Source: Ruminococcaceae bacterium UBA3710 (GTDB lineage: Bacteria; Bacillota; Clostridia; Oscillospirales; Acutalibacteraceae). Taken from it: a DNA stretch of 38,630 nucleotides. Positions within the stretch are counted from its first letter, which is position 1; each line of letters begins with the position of its first letter. The DNA lies in the NCBI GenBank assembly GCA_002371985.1, contig DFHZ01000014.1:1-38630 (forward strand), given 5' to 3'. The translations under genes were made by a program, and so were the position numbers. Under the pieces are notes generated by a model that worked only from the letters and a program-made list of their open reading frames with translations, had not been told where the DNA came from and made no database searches. Below, piece by piece: positions 16,195-24,751 of the stretch.

Positions 16195-17496
16195 TCATCC
16201 GATAATACTTTTTATAATCGAGTATCCGTCGCATTCTGTAGCAACGATTTTTACATTAAGTTTTTCCGATAATTCGTCAACCGTTATACTGTCAAGGAAC
16301 ATAGTGCCCTCGCTATTTAACATTGAAGACGGAATAAGCATTTCGTCGCCTAAATCGACATCTTTTAACTGCTCATATATATCGGTTGCCGTAATAAGAC
16401 CTGCAACCGTTATCATCTCGCCGAAAAAGTTATTGATTATTTTTCTGACCGAAACTTTAAGTCCGCTGACCTTTTCTTCACATTTTTTTGCTATTTGCTC
16501 TATAAGAGGATAGGAAGCCACTCCGGTTATAACGGTTATATTTCTGTTATCGACCTTTGTTTTTTCCAAATCGTTTAAAGCCTCCGCAGCCTGACTTTTT
16601 ACCATTGCCCACATACCGACGCCGTTTTCAAGTTGCAAAAAATCGCCGTAAAATTCGTATTCGGGAATTTCCCTACCGCTTATCAGGTAAAACTCGTCCG
16701 CAGCATAGGCTCTTCTTTCGCCGTATTTCCCGACAGACATATCTCCGAACTTATCTATTATATCAATCGTTTTAGCCGCTGTATCTTTATTAAACGGTTC
16801 TAATTTCGTAAGATTTTCACGATGCTTTGAAAGACCTACCGGCACCGCCGCTATACACTCAACATTCTCAAAATTAAGCAGGTCATTAAGGCTTCTTTCG
16901 AGTTCCTTACCGTCATTATACCCGGGGCACAAAACAAGTTGGCAGTTCATTTTTATTCCTGCTTCATTAAGCCTTGGGATAATATCAAGGACCTTTCCGG
17001 CATTTTTATTACCCATCATTTTAACCCGAAGTTCGGGATTTGTTGTGTGAACCGAAATATTTATCGGGCTTATATGCATCTTAATAATTCGCTCGACTTC
17101 CCTTTCGGACAAGTTGGTAAGCGTTATGTAGTTCCCGAAAAGGAAAGAAAGCCTTGAATCATCGTCCTTAAAATAAAGGCTCTCCCTCAAACCGCCGGGG
17201 AGTTGGTCGATAAAGCAAAAAATACATTTATTATAGCACCTTTGCTTTTTATCCATAAGATATGTTTCAAAGTTAAGACCTAATTCGTCAAATTCGCCCT
17301 TTTTTATCTTTTTGCGTTTGATTTTTCCCTTATCCGTAATATATTCTAATAAGAGTTTTGTATCGTTTTGATAAAAACGGTAATCGAGCACATCGGCTAT
17401 TTCTTCGCCGTTTATAGATAAAAGGGTATAACCTGCCTTTATTCTTGCTCTATACGCCGGACTTTTTTTATCTACACTTTCAATAATAACCGCCAT
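16195..17496 (-). CDS. DUF512 radical SAM / PDZ protein
   Basis: A 433-residue protein of unknown reaction. An N-terminal PDZ-like domain (1 to about 60; SPAYRARIKAGYTLLSINGEEI) is followed by a radical SAM core with the cluster motif C-x3-C-x2-C in RCYNKCIFCFIDQLP. The DUF512 C-terminal domain includes CPGYNDG, AVPVGLSKHRENL and GVASYPLIEQIA. Families of this kind are regularly found immediately upstream of der in Clostridia, as here. It is preceded by GGCGGTGA before the ATG at 17496. Substrate is unknown to me. Confidence 0.9.
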   Translation of the reverse strand: MAVIIESVDKKSPAYRARIKAGYTLLSINGEEIADVLDYRFYQNDTKLLLEYITDKGKIKRKKIKKGEFDELGLNFETYLMDKKQRCYNKCIFCFIDQLPGGLRESLYFKDDDSRLSFLFGNYITLTNLSEREVERIIKMHISPINISVHTTNPELRVKMMGNKNAGKVLDIIPRLNEAGIKMNCQLVLCPGYNDGKELERSLNDLLNFENVECIAAVPVGLSKHRENLTKLEPFNKDTAAKTIDIIDKFGDMSVGKYGERRAYAADEFYLISGREIPEYEFYGDFLQLENGVGMWAMVKSQAAEALNDLEKTKVDNRNITVITGVASYPLIEQIAKKCEEKVSGLKVSVRKIINNFFGEMITVAGLITATDIYEQLKDVDLGDEMLIPSSMLNSEGTMFLDSITVDELSEKLNVKIVATECDGYSIIKSIIG

Positions 17497-17533
17497 TGCT
17501 CTTTCACCGCCTTATAATGACTACAAAAATCAC

Positions 17534-17572
17534 TATAAAAAATTAAGAGGAAGACAAAATGCCTCCCCCTCT
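17534..17572 (-). terminator. rpmF terminator
   Basis: On the minus strand AGAGGGGGA pairs with TCTTCCTCT (two G-U pairs) around GGCATTTTG, followed by TAATTTTTTA. It ends the yceD-rpmF transcript. Confidence 0.7.
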
Positions 17573-17588
17573 GAAATTTCATAAATAA

Positions 17589-17771
17589 TCAATCTGCAAC
17601 ATTTATTACCTGACGGCCGTTGTACTTACCGCAAGTTGTGCAAATTCTATGAGGACGCTTGTAAGCCCCGCATTCAGGACATCTAACGAGAGTTGGAGTT
17701 TCAAGTTTCCAAAGGTTGTTTCTTCTCTTATCTCTTCTTGCTTTTGAAGTTTTCCTCTTAGGTACTGCCAT
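17589..17771 (-). CDS. rpmF: 50S ribosomal protein L32 (zinc form)
   Basis: A 60-residue L32: MAVPKRKTSKARRDKRR at the start, then CPECGAYKRPHRICTTCG, the zinc-binding CxxC pair. It lies 30 bases behind yceD, the partner usually found upstream of rpmF, and shares its promoter. Confidence 0.97.
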   Translation of the reverse strand: MAVPKRKTSKARRDKRRNNLWKLETPTLVRCPECGAYKRPHRICTTCGKYNGRQVINVAD

Positions 17772-17801
17772 TTTTTGTTCCTCCTAAAGTTTATCTGAAA
17801 A

Positions 17802-18299
17802 TCAGTTATCAATTAGTTCTGCAAGTTTTGCAAGGCGAGGGTCGATACTTTCGCTCTTACAATTACATTCGCCCTCATTTAAGTTCTTTCCGCACTCAAA
17901 ACAGTATCCTTTGCATGTCTCTTTACAAAGGTGCTTGGTCGGAAGACTTAAGAAAACTTCGGTAAATACGAGTTCGTCCACATCGAGCATCATATCGGGC
18001 ACCGTAATAATAGTATCGCTATCTTCTCCCTCAATGGAAGTCGCCAGCATCTTAGCAAGTTTGACACTGTAATTCTTTACAGTATCCACACCACATCTAT
18101 CGCAAGGGGCAAAAAAGTCATAATTCATATCAAGTTCGATTTCTACAACACCGGCACGGTTAAAAACCCTGCCCTTTACCGATACGGGAGTTTTGAGCGG
18201 ATATCCACCCGAGAAATCGGTATCACTCATATCAAAAGCATAGTCGATAGAAACCTCTTTACCTACATTGGCAAATACACTTTTAAGGTCTAAAATCAT
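17802..18299 (-). CDS. yceD: YceD family (DUF177) protein
   Basis: A 165-residue DUF177/YceD protein, a family linked in bacteria and plastids to 23S rRNA processing and accumulation. The domain core is CDRCGVDTVKNYSVKL. The C-terminal segment has the usual cysteine-rich YCFECGKNLNEGECNC end, probably metal-binding. AAAGGTG lies five bases upstream of the ATG at 18299. It is the first gene of the yceD-rpmF operon, driven by a consensus promoter. Confidence 0.92.
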   Translation of the reverse strand: MILDLKSVFANVGKEVSIDYAFDMSDTDFSGGYPLKTPVSVKGRVFNRAGVVEIELDMNYDFFAPCDRCGVDTVKNYSVKLAKMLATSIEGEDSDTIITVPDMMLDVDELVFTEVFLSLPTKHLCKETCKGYCFECGKNLNEGECNCKSESIDPRLAKLAELIDN

Positions 18300-18337
18300 A
18301 ACTGCACCTTTCTTACAAACAAAGTGGCACGACTATA

Positions 18338-18366
18338 ATTATAAATATTAAGCATTATTTTGTCAA
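18338..18366 (-). promoter_or_regulatory. Consensus promoter of yceD-rpmF
   Basis: On the minus strand: TTGACA (18366-18361), exactly 17 bases, TATAAT (18343-18338). Both hexamers match the sigma-A consensus perfectly, fitting strong expression of a ribosomal protein. Confidence 0.9.
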
Positions 18367-18425
18367 GAGTTATTTTAACAAATATTAACTTCAACACTTT
18401 TTACTATATATGTAAGTAATTGCTA

Positions 18426-18454
18426 TTGAAAACAAGGGTACACTATGATATAAT
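18426..18454 (+). promoter_or_regulatory. Promoter of the amidase-dockerin / cohesin operon
   Basis: TTGAAA (18426-18431), a 17-base spacer, TATAAT (18449-18454) with TGA before the -10 (extended -10). It is divergent from the yceD promoter 60 bases away. Nothing else was recognised in 18367-18425. Confidence 0.8.
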
Positions 18455-18490
18455 TTAAGTAATTTCAAACAGTGTTAAGGAGATTTTCTT

Positions 18491-20179
18491 TTGAAAAAAA
18501 CTATATCTTTTTTATTATGTTTTACACTCTTGCTTATGATATTTCCGTCGGGTCGTTTTTATGCCGAAGATGCGAAAAAAAGACCTTCGTATCTCTTTGC
18601 AATCGACGCCGGACACGGCGGAGACCGCTCTGTCCACTTCGACCCCGGCAGCAGCCGAATTGACGGCAGATATGAATGTGAAGACACGGGACTAATTGCA
18701 AATGAAGTTATAAGGCTCTTAAACGAGCAGGGTCAACGCACCGTGCTTATAAACCGCAATCATGTTACGCACAACCGTCCCATTGAAGCCAACGATTATA
18801 ACGCCGATTTTCTGATTTCTCTACATAGGGACGCCTCTTCCTCTGCTTCTGTAAGGGGTATAAGTATTTACACCCATGAGCCTTCGCATTATCAGAGAGT
18901 AGCACAACCGGGAAAAGATTATGCCCCTGCGGAGCATTCCGATAAACATGCCATTGACGAACAACTTGTAAATAACCTGCGTAACCATCTTTCAGGTGCC
19001 ACGGCAATACCTTTTCGCGGTGTCCATTACGGTTCTGCAAGTGCTCCTATATGGGAAGACTATTATATTAACCGCCTTAGCAATATGCCGAGTTGTATAA
19101 TAGAATACGGTTTCGGCACAAATTCTGAAGATAACAGAATATTCGATGCAGAGTATAAAACCCTTGCCCTTGCCACGGTAAAGGCACTTTTGCAAACGGT
19201 AAACCTTGATTACATAGGTCCTTTTTCAGGTTCCGGCAAACAAATATGCGAATTTTCTAACGAGTGGTACTATGTTGTAAACGGTGCGGTTGATTGGAAT
19301 TACAGCGAACCTGTTACAATAAATCAAAAAACATACTTTATCGAAAACGGTTATGTAACTAATATGGCAAAAGGAAGTACCGGTCAATGCAGTTGGTTGC
19401 TTGATACTACGAAACTGACCGTTTCCGGCATTGGTGCTATGGGAGATTACAGCACCTCTCTTATACCGCCGTGGAAAAATTTTCCGGAAACCGTAGAAAT
19501 TACGGAAGGTGTTACCAAAATAGGAAATTACTCTTTTTATAATTGCAGTACACTTACCGTAATAAGCATTCCGAAAACTGTTAATGAAATCGGCGAAAAT
19601 GCCTTTACAGGCTGTAACGCTCTTAAAGAAATCCGATTTTACGGAACAAAAACCGATTGGGAAAAAATAAAAATAGGAAACTCACTTCCCGGTACTGCTA
19701 ATATGCTATATGTTTGCGATATTAACAGTCATAAATACGATTTTGTATGCGATAGTGAGTGCAATGTATGCGGAGAAAAAAGGACTGTTACCCACACCTA
19801 CAATGCGGACTGCGATGAAATTTGCAACATTTGCGGAGAAATCAGAGAAACCTCTATTCCCCATACATATAGTTCCGATTGCGATGAAGTGTGCAATATC
19901 TGCGGAACTTCCCGCAAGACGCAAACACCCCACACATTTGACGAAAATGACATTTGTACCGCTTGCGGAAGCAAGAGATACATTACGGGAGATGTAAACG
20001 GAAACGGTGAGGTAACAGATGCAGATGCAGTGCACCTCTTGATGTATACATTCTTCCCCGAAGACTACCCGGTAAATCAGCCTTGCGATTTTAATAATGA
20101 CGGCAATGTAACCGATGCTGACGCAGTGCACCTCTTGATGTATACTTTCTTCCCTGAAGATTATCCTATCGAATATTAA
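18491..20179 (+). CDS. Secreted N-acetylmuramoyl-L-alanine amidase with BspA-like, Cys-repeat and dockerin domains
   Basis: A 562-residue modular exported enzyme predicted to cleave the bond between MurNAc and L-alanine in peptidoglycan. Signal peptide about 1-25 (FYA/ED). The Amidase_3 domain (about 33-230) has FAIDAGHGG (His42), a Glu around 62-64, SLHRDAS (His112) and IEYGFGTN (Glu205), so the zinc ligands and catalytic Glu are in place. Next is a short BspA-like leucine-rich segment (about 295-410; WLLDTTKLTVSGIGAMGDY, IGENAFTGCNALKEI), then four Cys repeats of the type C.x3.C.x2.CG (about 415-497), and a type-I-like dockerin (500-562) with two calcium loops, DVNGNGEVTDAD and DFNNDGNVTDAD. 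The TTG start at 18491 has GGAGA at 18479-18483. It is co-transcribed with the anchored cohesin gene 12 bases downstream. Domain boundaries are approximate. Confidence 0.9.
   Translation: MKKTISFLLCFTLLLMIFPSGRFYAEDAKKRPSYLFAIDAGHGGDRSVHFDPGSSRIDGRYECEDTGLIANEVIRLLNEQGQRTVLINRNHVTHNRPIEANDYNADFLISLHRDASSSASVRGISIYTHEPSHYQRVAQPGKDYAPAEHSDKHAIDEQLVNNLRNHLSGATAIPFRGVHYGSASAPIWEDYYINRLSNMPSCIIEYGFGTNSEDNRIFDAEYKTLALATVKALLQTVNLDYIGPFSGSGKQICEFSNEWYYVVNGAVDWNYSEPVTINQKTYFIENGYVTNMAKGSTGQCSWLLDTTKLTVSGIGAMGDYSTSLIPPWKNFPETVEITEGVTKIGNYSFYNCSTLTVISIPKTVNEIGENAFTGCNALKEIRFYGTKTDWEKIKIGNSLPGTANMLYVCDINSHKYDFVCDSECNVCGEKRTVTHTYNADCDEICNICGEIRETSIPHTYSSDCDEVCNICGTSRKTQTPHTFDENDICTACGSKRYITGDVNGNGEVTDADAVHLLMYTFFPEDYPVNQPCDFNNDGNVTDADAVHLLMYTFFPEDYPIEY
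20012..20166 (+). repeat. Tandem duplication inside the dockerin coding region, period 96 bases
   Basis: The stretches starting at 20012 and 20108 are near-identical over about 60 bases, and both encode VTDADAVHLLMYTFFPEDYP. The 96-base period is 32 codons, one dockerin segment. The few differences are mainly synonymous, which points to recent duplication or gene conversion. Confidence 0.9.
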
Positions 20180-20191
20180 GGAGAAAACGAA

Positions 20192-21757
20192 ATGAAAAAA
20201 ATCGTATCTTTACTTATAAGTGTTATATTCGTATTTGCGGTTTGTATAACGGCAGATGCGGAAGGAATTGCAGAACTTAACGGCAACACCTCTGTGTCTG
20301 TTGGCAGTAATATAGAATTTACCGTAACCGTAAACGGTTGCACAGAAGCAAGTTCTGTTGCCGTTTCGGTAGCATTTGGCGACGGATTTGAACTTGTATC
20401 GGGTTCGTGGCTTAAATCGGGTGCAATAAACACATTCGATAAAGCAAAAAACAAAGGCTCTTTAGGCGGTCTTTCTTCTCCCGATATTAACGGCAATTTA
20501 TTCAAATTAGTTTTAAGGGCTAAAACAGCATCGGCAAATATGCAAAATGTAAGCGTTAATGTAATCGCAAAAAAAGATGCTGCCGGAATACTAAATTATA
20601 CAGCTTCAAAATCAGTAAAAATAAATTGTGCCTCACATACTTTCGGCGGTTACACAAATATAAACAGTGCCAATCACAGCAGGACTTGTTCCGTTTGCGG
20701 AACCGTTGAAACTAACGCTCATACCTGGAACGGTGGCGAGACAATAAAAACCGCAACCTGTAAGGAAACCGGCGAAAAGCGGTTTACCTGCACAGCCTGT
20801 AATGCAACAAAAACCGAAGTTGTAGCCAAGACTAATAATCATACTTACAGTGCTTGGACACAAACAAAGGCTCCCACCTGTACAGATAAAGGCTCTGAAA
20901 GTCGCACCTGTTCTACTTGCCGAAATACAGAAACCCGTGAAGTAGCGGCATCGGGTCATAAATTCGGAAAATGGACCGAAACCAAAGCCGCAACCTGCAC
21001 CGACAAAGGAGAAAAAGAGCGAAAATGCTCTAAATGCGATACTGTCGAAAAAGGCGAAATAAATCCGCTCGGAAACGATTTCAAATCACCTGTAATAATC
21101 AAAAAACCAACTCTAACCGAGAAAGGCATCGAGGAAGGTATCTGCAAAAGGTGCGGAGAGAAAGCACAGTCGGAACTACCATGCTTTTTCAAGGACGAAG
21201 CAACAGATGTTGTTCTATCGCCCGAATACGGTGCATTCAAGCAAGGCACAGAGATAAAAATAGAGGTAATAAAGAATGACAATAGTTTTTACGAAACCGT
21301 AAAAACGGCTCTTGGCGATAAGTCGGAAGAATTTATCGCTTATGACATATCTGCGGTACTTAACAATGTAAATATAGAGCCCGATAAGCCTGTAACGGTT
21401 ACATTTAAAATTCCCGACGGTTACGGAAAAAATGTTGCCGTATTCTACATAAAAGATGAATCTGATGCCGAAAAACTCGAGTCAACCGTTTCGGAAGACG
21501 GCTCTACCGTTTCGGTAACACTTACTCACTTCAGTTCATACGCCGTAGCAAAACTAAGTGAAAAAGCATCTCCGTCTGCCACCGCCAAAGCAGACAAGTC
21601 CACGGATGAAAAACCTGAAACAACTAAAAATTCTGCAAAAAGAAACAAACCCATCGGCATTATAATACTGATTACGGTAATAATTTTATTGATTGCAACC
21701 GCCGTTATTCTGTATTTAAAAACTAACCGATATAATAAACATGATTTAATAGATTAA
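20192..21757 (+). CDS. Membrane-anchored cohesin-like protein with Cys-repeat stalk
   Basis: A 521-residue exported protein. Signal peptide about 1-23 (ADA/EG). A beta-rich cohesin-like domain (about 27-150) has VSVGSNIEFTVTVNGC, VAVSVAFGDGFELVSGSWL, NGNLFKLVLRAKTA and a closing NYTASKSVKINC. A stalk of repeated HxF/HTW-Cys units (about 150-330; CSVCG, CTACN, CSTC, CSKC, CKRCG) follows, then a beta domain (about 340-450; VTVTFKIPDGYGKNVAVFYI, a common Clostridia surface fold), a Ser/Lys-rich linker, one C-terminal membrane helix (about 487-508) and a short basic tail. GGAGAA precedes the ATG at 20192. The adjacent dockerin-bearing amidase makes this its likely anchor. The cohesin call is by pattern only and lacks a structure-based test. 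Confidence 0.78.
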   Translation: MKKIVSLLISVIFVFAVCITADAEGIAELNGNTSVSVGSNIEFTVTVNGCTEASSVAVSVAFGDGFELVSGSWLKSGAINTFDKAKNKGSLGGLSSPDINGNLFKLVLRAKTASANMQNVSVNVIAKKDAAGILNYTASKSVKINCASHTFGGYTNINSANHSRTCSVCGTVETNAHTWNGGETIKTATCKETGEKRFTCTACNATKTEVVAKTNNHTYSAWTQTKAPTCTDKGSESRTCSTCRNTETREVAASGHKFGKWTETKAATCTDKGEKERKCSKCDTVEKGEINPLGNDFKSPVIIKKPTLTEKGIEEGICKRCGEKAQSELPCFFKDEATDVVLSPEYGAFKQGTEIKIEVIKNDNSFYETVKTALGDKSEEFIAYDISAVLNNVNIEPDKPVTVTFKIPDGYGKNVAVFYIKDESDAEKLESTVSEDGSTVSVTLTHFSSYAVAKLSEKASPSATAKADKSTDEKPETTKNSAKRNKPIGIIILITVIILLIATAVILYLKTNRYNKHDLID

Positions 21758-21778
21758 AAACCTTATGTGTCATTACAC

Positions 21779-21815
21779 AAAACTCCCGCTAAGGAAATCC
21801 TTAGCGGGAGTTTTC
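21779..21815. terminator. Bidirectional terminator between convergent operons
   Basis: AACTCCCGCTAAGG and CCTTAGCGGGAGTT form a perfect stem of about 14 pairs. TTTTCATT follows on plus and TTTTGTG on minus, so it can serve both the cohesin operon and the V-ATPase operon. Confidence 0.88.
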
Positions 21816-21840
21816 ATTAACTTTTTAAAATTTTCGGAGA

Positions 21841-22275
21841 TTATTGCAACAACAACAAACTGAATACGAGTGTAAAGAGTGCAACGGTTTCAACGATACC
21901 GATTACAATAAAATAGTTAGCGGTACCTTTTCCCGTTTCGCCCAAAGCATCAGCAGCGGCACCCGCAACCTTACCCTGGAAGAATGCTGAAAGACCTATT
22001 GCGAGACCTGCAAAAATACCAACTGCCATACAAAGCATTGCACTTGCCCCGGATTCAAAAGCGGAACGGATAAAGTTCATAAGCAGGAAACCGTAAATAG
22101 TCTGCGTAAGCGGTGCTCCCGAGAAAGCAACCATAATAAACGGTGCCGGTTTTCCGTTTGCATAACACTTTTTCCATGCTCCCACAGATGCCATAGCCGC
22201 ATATCCTGCTCCGAAAGCGGAACCGATAGCCGAAAGACCCAAGGCACAAGCCATACCGATTGTTTGAATATTCAT
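21841..22275 (-). CDS. atpK: V-type ATPase proteolipid subunit K (duplicated c subunit)
   Basis: A 144-residue, four-helix proteolipid formed by two hairpins, the rotor ring of the V-type ATPase. Glycine-rich helix 1 (GLSAIGSAFGAGYAAM), helix 2 with PLTQTIYGF (Thr57, Gln58), helix 3 with SAFFQGKVAGAA (Gln100) and helix 4 with IVETVALF (Glu129). These correspond by position to Thr64, Gln65, Gln110 and Glu139 of Enterococcus hirae NtpK, the Na+ site, so Na+ coupling is likely. Last gene of the operon, 20 bases after atpI. Confidence 0.93.
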   Translation of the reverse strand: MNIQTIGMACALGLSAIGSAFGAGYAAMASVGAWKKCYANGKPAPFIMVAFSGAPLTQTIYGFLLMNFIRSAFESGASAMLCMAVGIFAGLAIGLSAFFQGKVAGAAADALGETGKGTANYFIVIGIVETVALFTLVFSLLLLQ

Positions 22276-22295
22276 AATTATTTCTCCTTTTATGT

Positions 22296-24125
22296 TTATT
22301 TCTTTAAAGTTTTTAATTCACTGAAAGGTTCGTATGCTTTTCCCGACCATTCCATTCCAAGTTGACCGGAAAATTCCAAAAGATTAAGTCTTACGCCATG
22401 AACTACAACGGATAAAAATCCCATAACTATATTCATTACATGACCTATAACGGCTATCACTATTCCTACAATTACAAGTGCTCCGCTAAAGCCCGACGAC
22501 ATATCGTTGAAACTTTGAGCAATCGCAAGAGATGCCATACCGACGGCAAAGAGCCTTATATAACTCATTACATTACCGAAAGCACTAATTGTATTAAGAA
22601 AGACTGTAAATATATCTCCGAGTCCTGCTTTAAGCCCTTGCGTAAAAGTTTTATCCGGCGACATACCGCCAAAGAGTACAACAAGCAGGAAACCGATACC
22701 GACTACAATAGCAACCGCTTTAACATTGGTCGGTTGATTGATTACAAGGAAGAGCACCATAAAATACAGAGCACAAATAGAAAGTAACCAACCAAGGTCA
22801 GCAAGTAAACTTAAATCTTTCTTCGATATTTTTCGCCGTATACTCATAATACAGGCAAGGGATAACTGGATAACGCCGATGCTGAAACAGAATTTCATAA
22901 CACTGTTTTGCACCGAGGTCGTTTCCATACCGAAGTATTCGGGATAATTGGCAAAACTCGGTATTACAAGTGCTTTAAGGAAAGGAACTTTCATAGCACT
23001 TTCAAGACCGAACCAAGTTCCTGTAACCGCACCCCATGCAACAGTTGCAACCGATAAAACGGTCAAAAGCAGGGTTGCGTTATTAAACTTTTTCATTTTG
23101 ATTACCGCTATCAGAGAGCCGATAAGGAACAGTAGACCGTAACCGGCATCGCCGATAATCATAGCGAAAAACAAGGTAAAGAAAGCAAGGAACCAGAAAG
23201 ATATATCATATTCGCCGTAACCTGGAATAGTTCCCAAAATATCGAAAACAGGTTTCATAAGGCTTGTAAGTTTATTATACTTGACCTTTGTAGGAACTTG
23301 ACCGTCATCAACTTCCACCGTATCAAAAGTATATGCCCAACCGTTTTCTTTGGCACAAGCGACAAATTTTTCCGTTTCATCTACGGGGATATAACCTTTA
23401 ATCCAAACAAGCCCGTCCTCGCTTGTTGCCGTATTGCTTACCGAAGAATACTCTGCATCATTCTGAGTTTTAAGCAATGCCGTTTTATAACTTTCCAAAC
23501 AAGCGGCAGACTTTTCAAGAGATTTTTCAATATAAGCAATTTCTTCTTCGCAAAGTTTAACCTCTTGTTCAAGTTCGCCTATACCCTTTTCGGGCAGGAC
23601 AAACTCGGTAGCCTGAATATCGTTTCCGAGCGTACCTAAAACCGCAACCGTATCCATTTTATCGACAGACGCAAGTTTTATATACTTGATATTCTCGTCA
23701 GAATTTAATTTTTTTAACTCTTTTTTATCTATGCGGTAAAAATGGAAATCAAGACCGTTTGAAACAAGATTTCTGACCTTAGTCGGCGAAAAGTCGCCCC
23801 AAGGTCTTAATTTTTCGATTTCAAGCAATTTTGCCGACCTTGATTCCTCTAAAACCGCCTTTCTGTCGAGAGCCTTTTTTGTTTCCTTAAAAAGCACCTC
23901 AAATGCTTCGTCATCAAGCGGTTTTTCCTCTGTTTTCTCTTTTGGAGCATAATCGTTAAGTTCCAAAGAAAGTTTTTGAAGAAGAGCAAATCTCGCAGTT
24001 ATTTTATCGTCGGCATTATTTCGTTCGCTTATATGCAGAACGCCTAAATCACGCAAAGCCATAAGCATTTCGTCTTTTTTAGACTCTACCGAAACAACAT
24101 AAGTCAAGTTCATTTTTTCTATCAT
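22296..24125 (-). CDS. atpI: V-type ATPase subunit I (a subunit)
   Basis: A 609-residue stator subunit. The N-terminal soluble half (about 1-300; coiled coils around 80-110 and 185-215) starts MIEKMNLTYVVSVESKKDEM, as family members do. The C-terminal half has about seven to eight membrane segments with FFTLFFAMIIGDAGYGL and the critical-arginine region NVMSYIRLFAVGMAS, and GHVMNIVMGFLSVVVHGVRLNLLEF near the end. These line the ion half-channels next to the K ring. Its ATG overlaps the atpD stop by four bases. Confidence 0.95.
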   Translation of the reverse strand: MIEKMNLTYVVSVESKKDEMLMALRDLGVLHISERNNADDKITARFALLQKLSLELNDYAPKEKTEEKPLDDEAFEVLFKETKKALDRKAVLEESRSAKLLEIEKLRPWGDFSPTKVRNLVSNGLDFHFYRIDKKELKKLNSDENIKYIKLASVDKMDTVAVLGTLGNDIQATEFVLPEKGIGELEQEVKLCEEEIAYIEKSLEKSAACLESYKTALLKTQNDAEYSSVSNTATSEDGLVWIKGYIPVDETEKFVACAKENGWAYTFDTVEVDDGQVPTKVKYNKLTSLMKPVFDILGTIPGYGEYDISFWFLAFFTLFFAMIIGDAGYGLLFLIGSLIAVIKMKKFNNATLLLTVLSVATVAWGAVTGTWFGLESAMKVPFLKALVIPSFANYPEYFGMETTSVQNSVMKFCFSIGVIQLSLACIMSIRRKISKKDLSLLADLGWLLSICALYFMVLFLVINQPTNVKAVAIVVGIGFLLVVLFGGMSPDKTFTQGLKAGLGDIFTVFLNTISAFGNVMSYIRLFAVGMASLAIAQSFNDMSSGFSGALVIVGIVIAVIGHVMNIVMGFLSVVVHGVRLNLLEFSGQLGMEWSGKAYEPFSELKTLKK

Positions 24126-24739
24126 ACACTTGCCTCCTGTCGTTTCTTCTTGGCGATTTTACCCCGAACAACAGCACTTGTTTGCTGGTCGCCGATATAA
24201 ATTCCGATTTTCCGGATATTTTCTTTCGCTTCGGGAATTTTTACCTTTTCAAACAAGTTTACTCTTTGCGAGGTAAATCGCAGTTCTTTACCGAGCAAAT
24301 CATTTTGAATTCGCAGAGTTTTAAGGAGCATATTGATTCTTGCGATATCCCGCATACGGAAAATTGCTTCGTCTACCCAAAGCGGATAATCGGAAATATC
24401 GTAATTTATCTCTTCAAAGGACAATTCCTTAAAAACAGGGACCGTAACACCGGCAATATTATCTTCGGTACAAATAACATTTAACGGTTTTACAAGGTTT
24501 TCGATTTTCTTATCTTCCGGAAAAATTGTATTCTCCGCAAAAACTGCAACCCAATCGTCAAGTCCGTCCACCAAAGCGGAGAGTTCCTTTTCTTTTTGCT
24601 CCAACTCCACCGTAATCTTCATCATAACGGTTTGAAGTTGTTGCTTTTTTAATTCAAGGGTAGGAAGATAACGCTCAAATCTCTTTAATTTGTCCTTTTG
24701 CACCTTTAACTCATTTTTTGTAAGTTTAACAGATGCCAT
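24122..24739 (-). CDS. atpD: V-type ATPase subunit D (central shaft)
   Basis: A 205-residue long coiled-coil subunit that forms the rotating shaft. Typical features are the N-terminal LTKNELKVQKDKLKRFERYLPTLELKK helix and the C-terminal TSQRVNLFEKVKIPEAKENIRKI helix. No F subunit gene follows, although F normally binds D. Starts at 24739, 12 bases after atpB. Confidence 0.93.
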   Translation of the reverse strand: MASVKLTKNELKVQKDKLKRFERYLPTLELKKQQLQTVMMKITVELEQKEKELSALVDGLDDWVAVFAENTIFPEDKKIENLVKPLNVICTEDNIAGVTVPVFKELSFEEINYDISDYPLWVDEAIFRMRDIARINMLLKTLRIQNDLLGKELRFTSQRVNLFEKVKIPEAKENIRKIGIYIGDQQTSAVVRGKIAKKKRQEASV

Positions 24740-24751
24740 ATTTTACACCCT

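Noticed and set aside
20012..20166. Direct repeats as traces of a mobile element
   Set aside because: The period is exactly one dockerin segment and the frame is kept.
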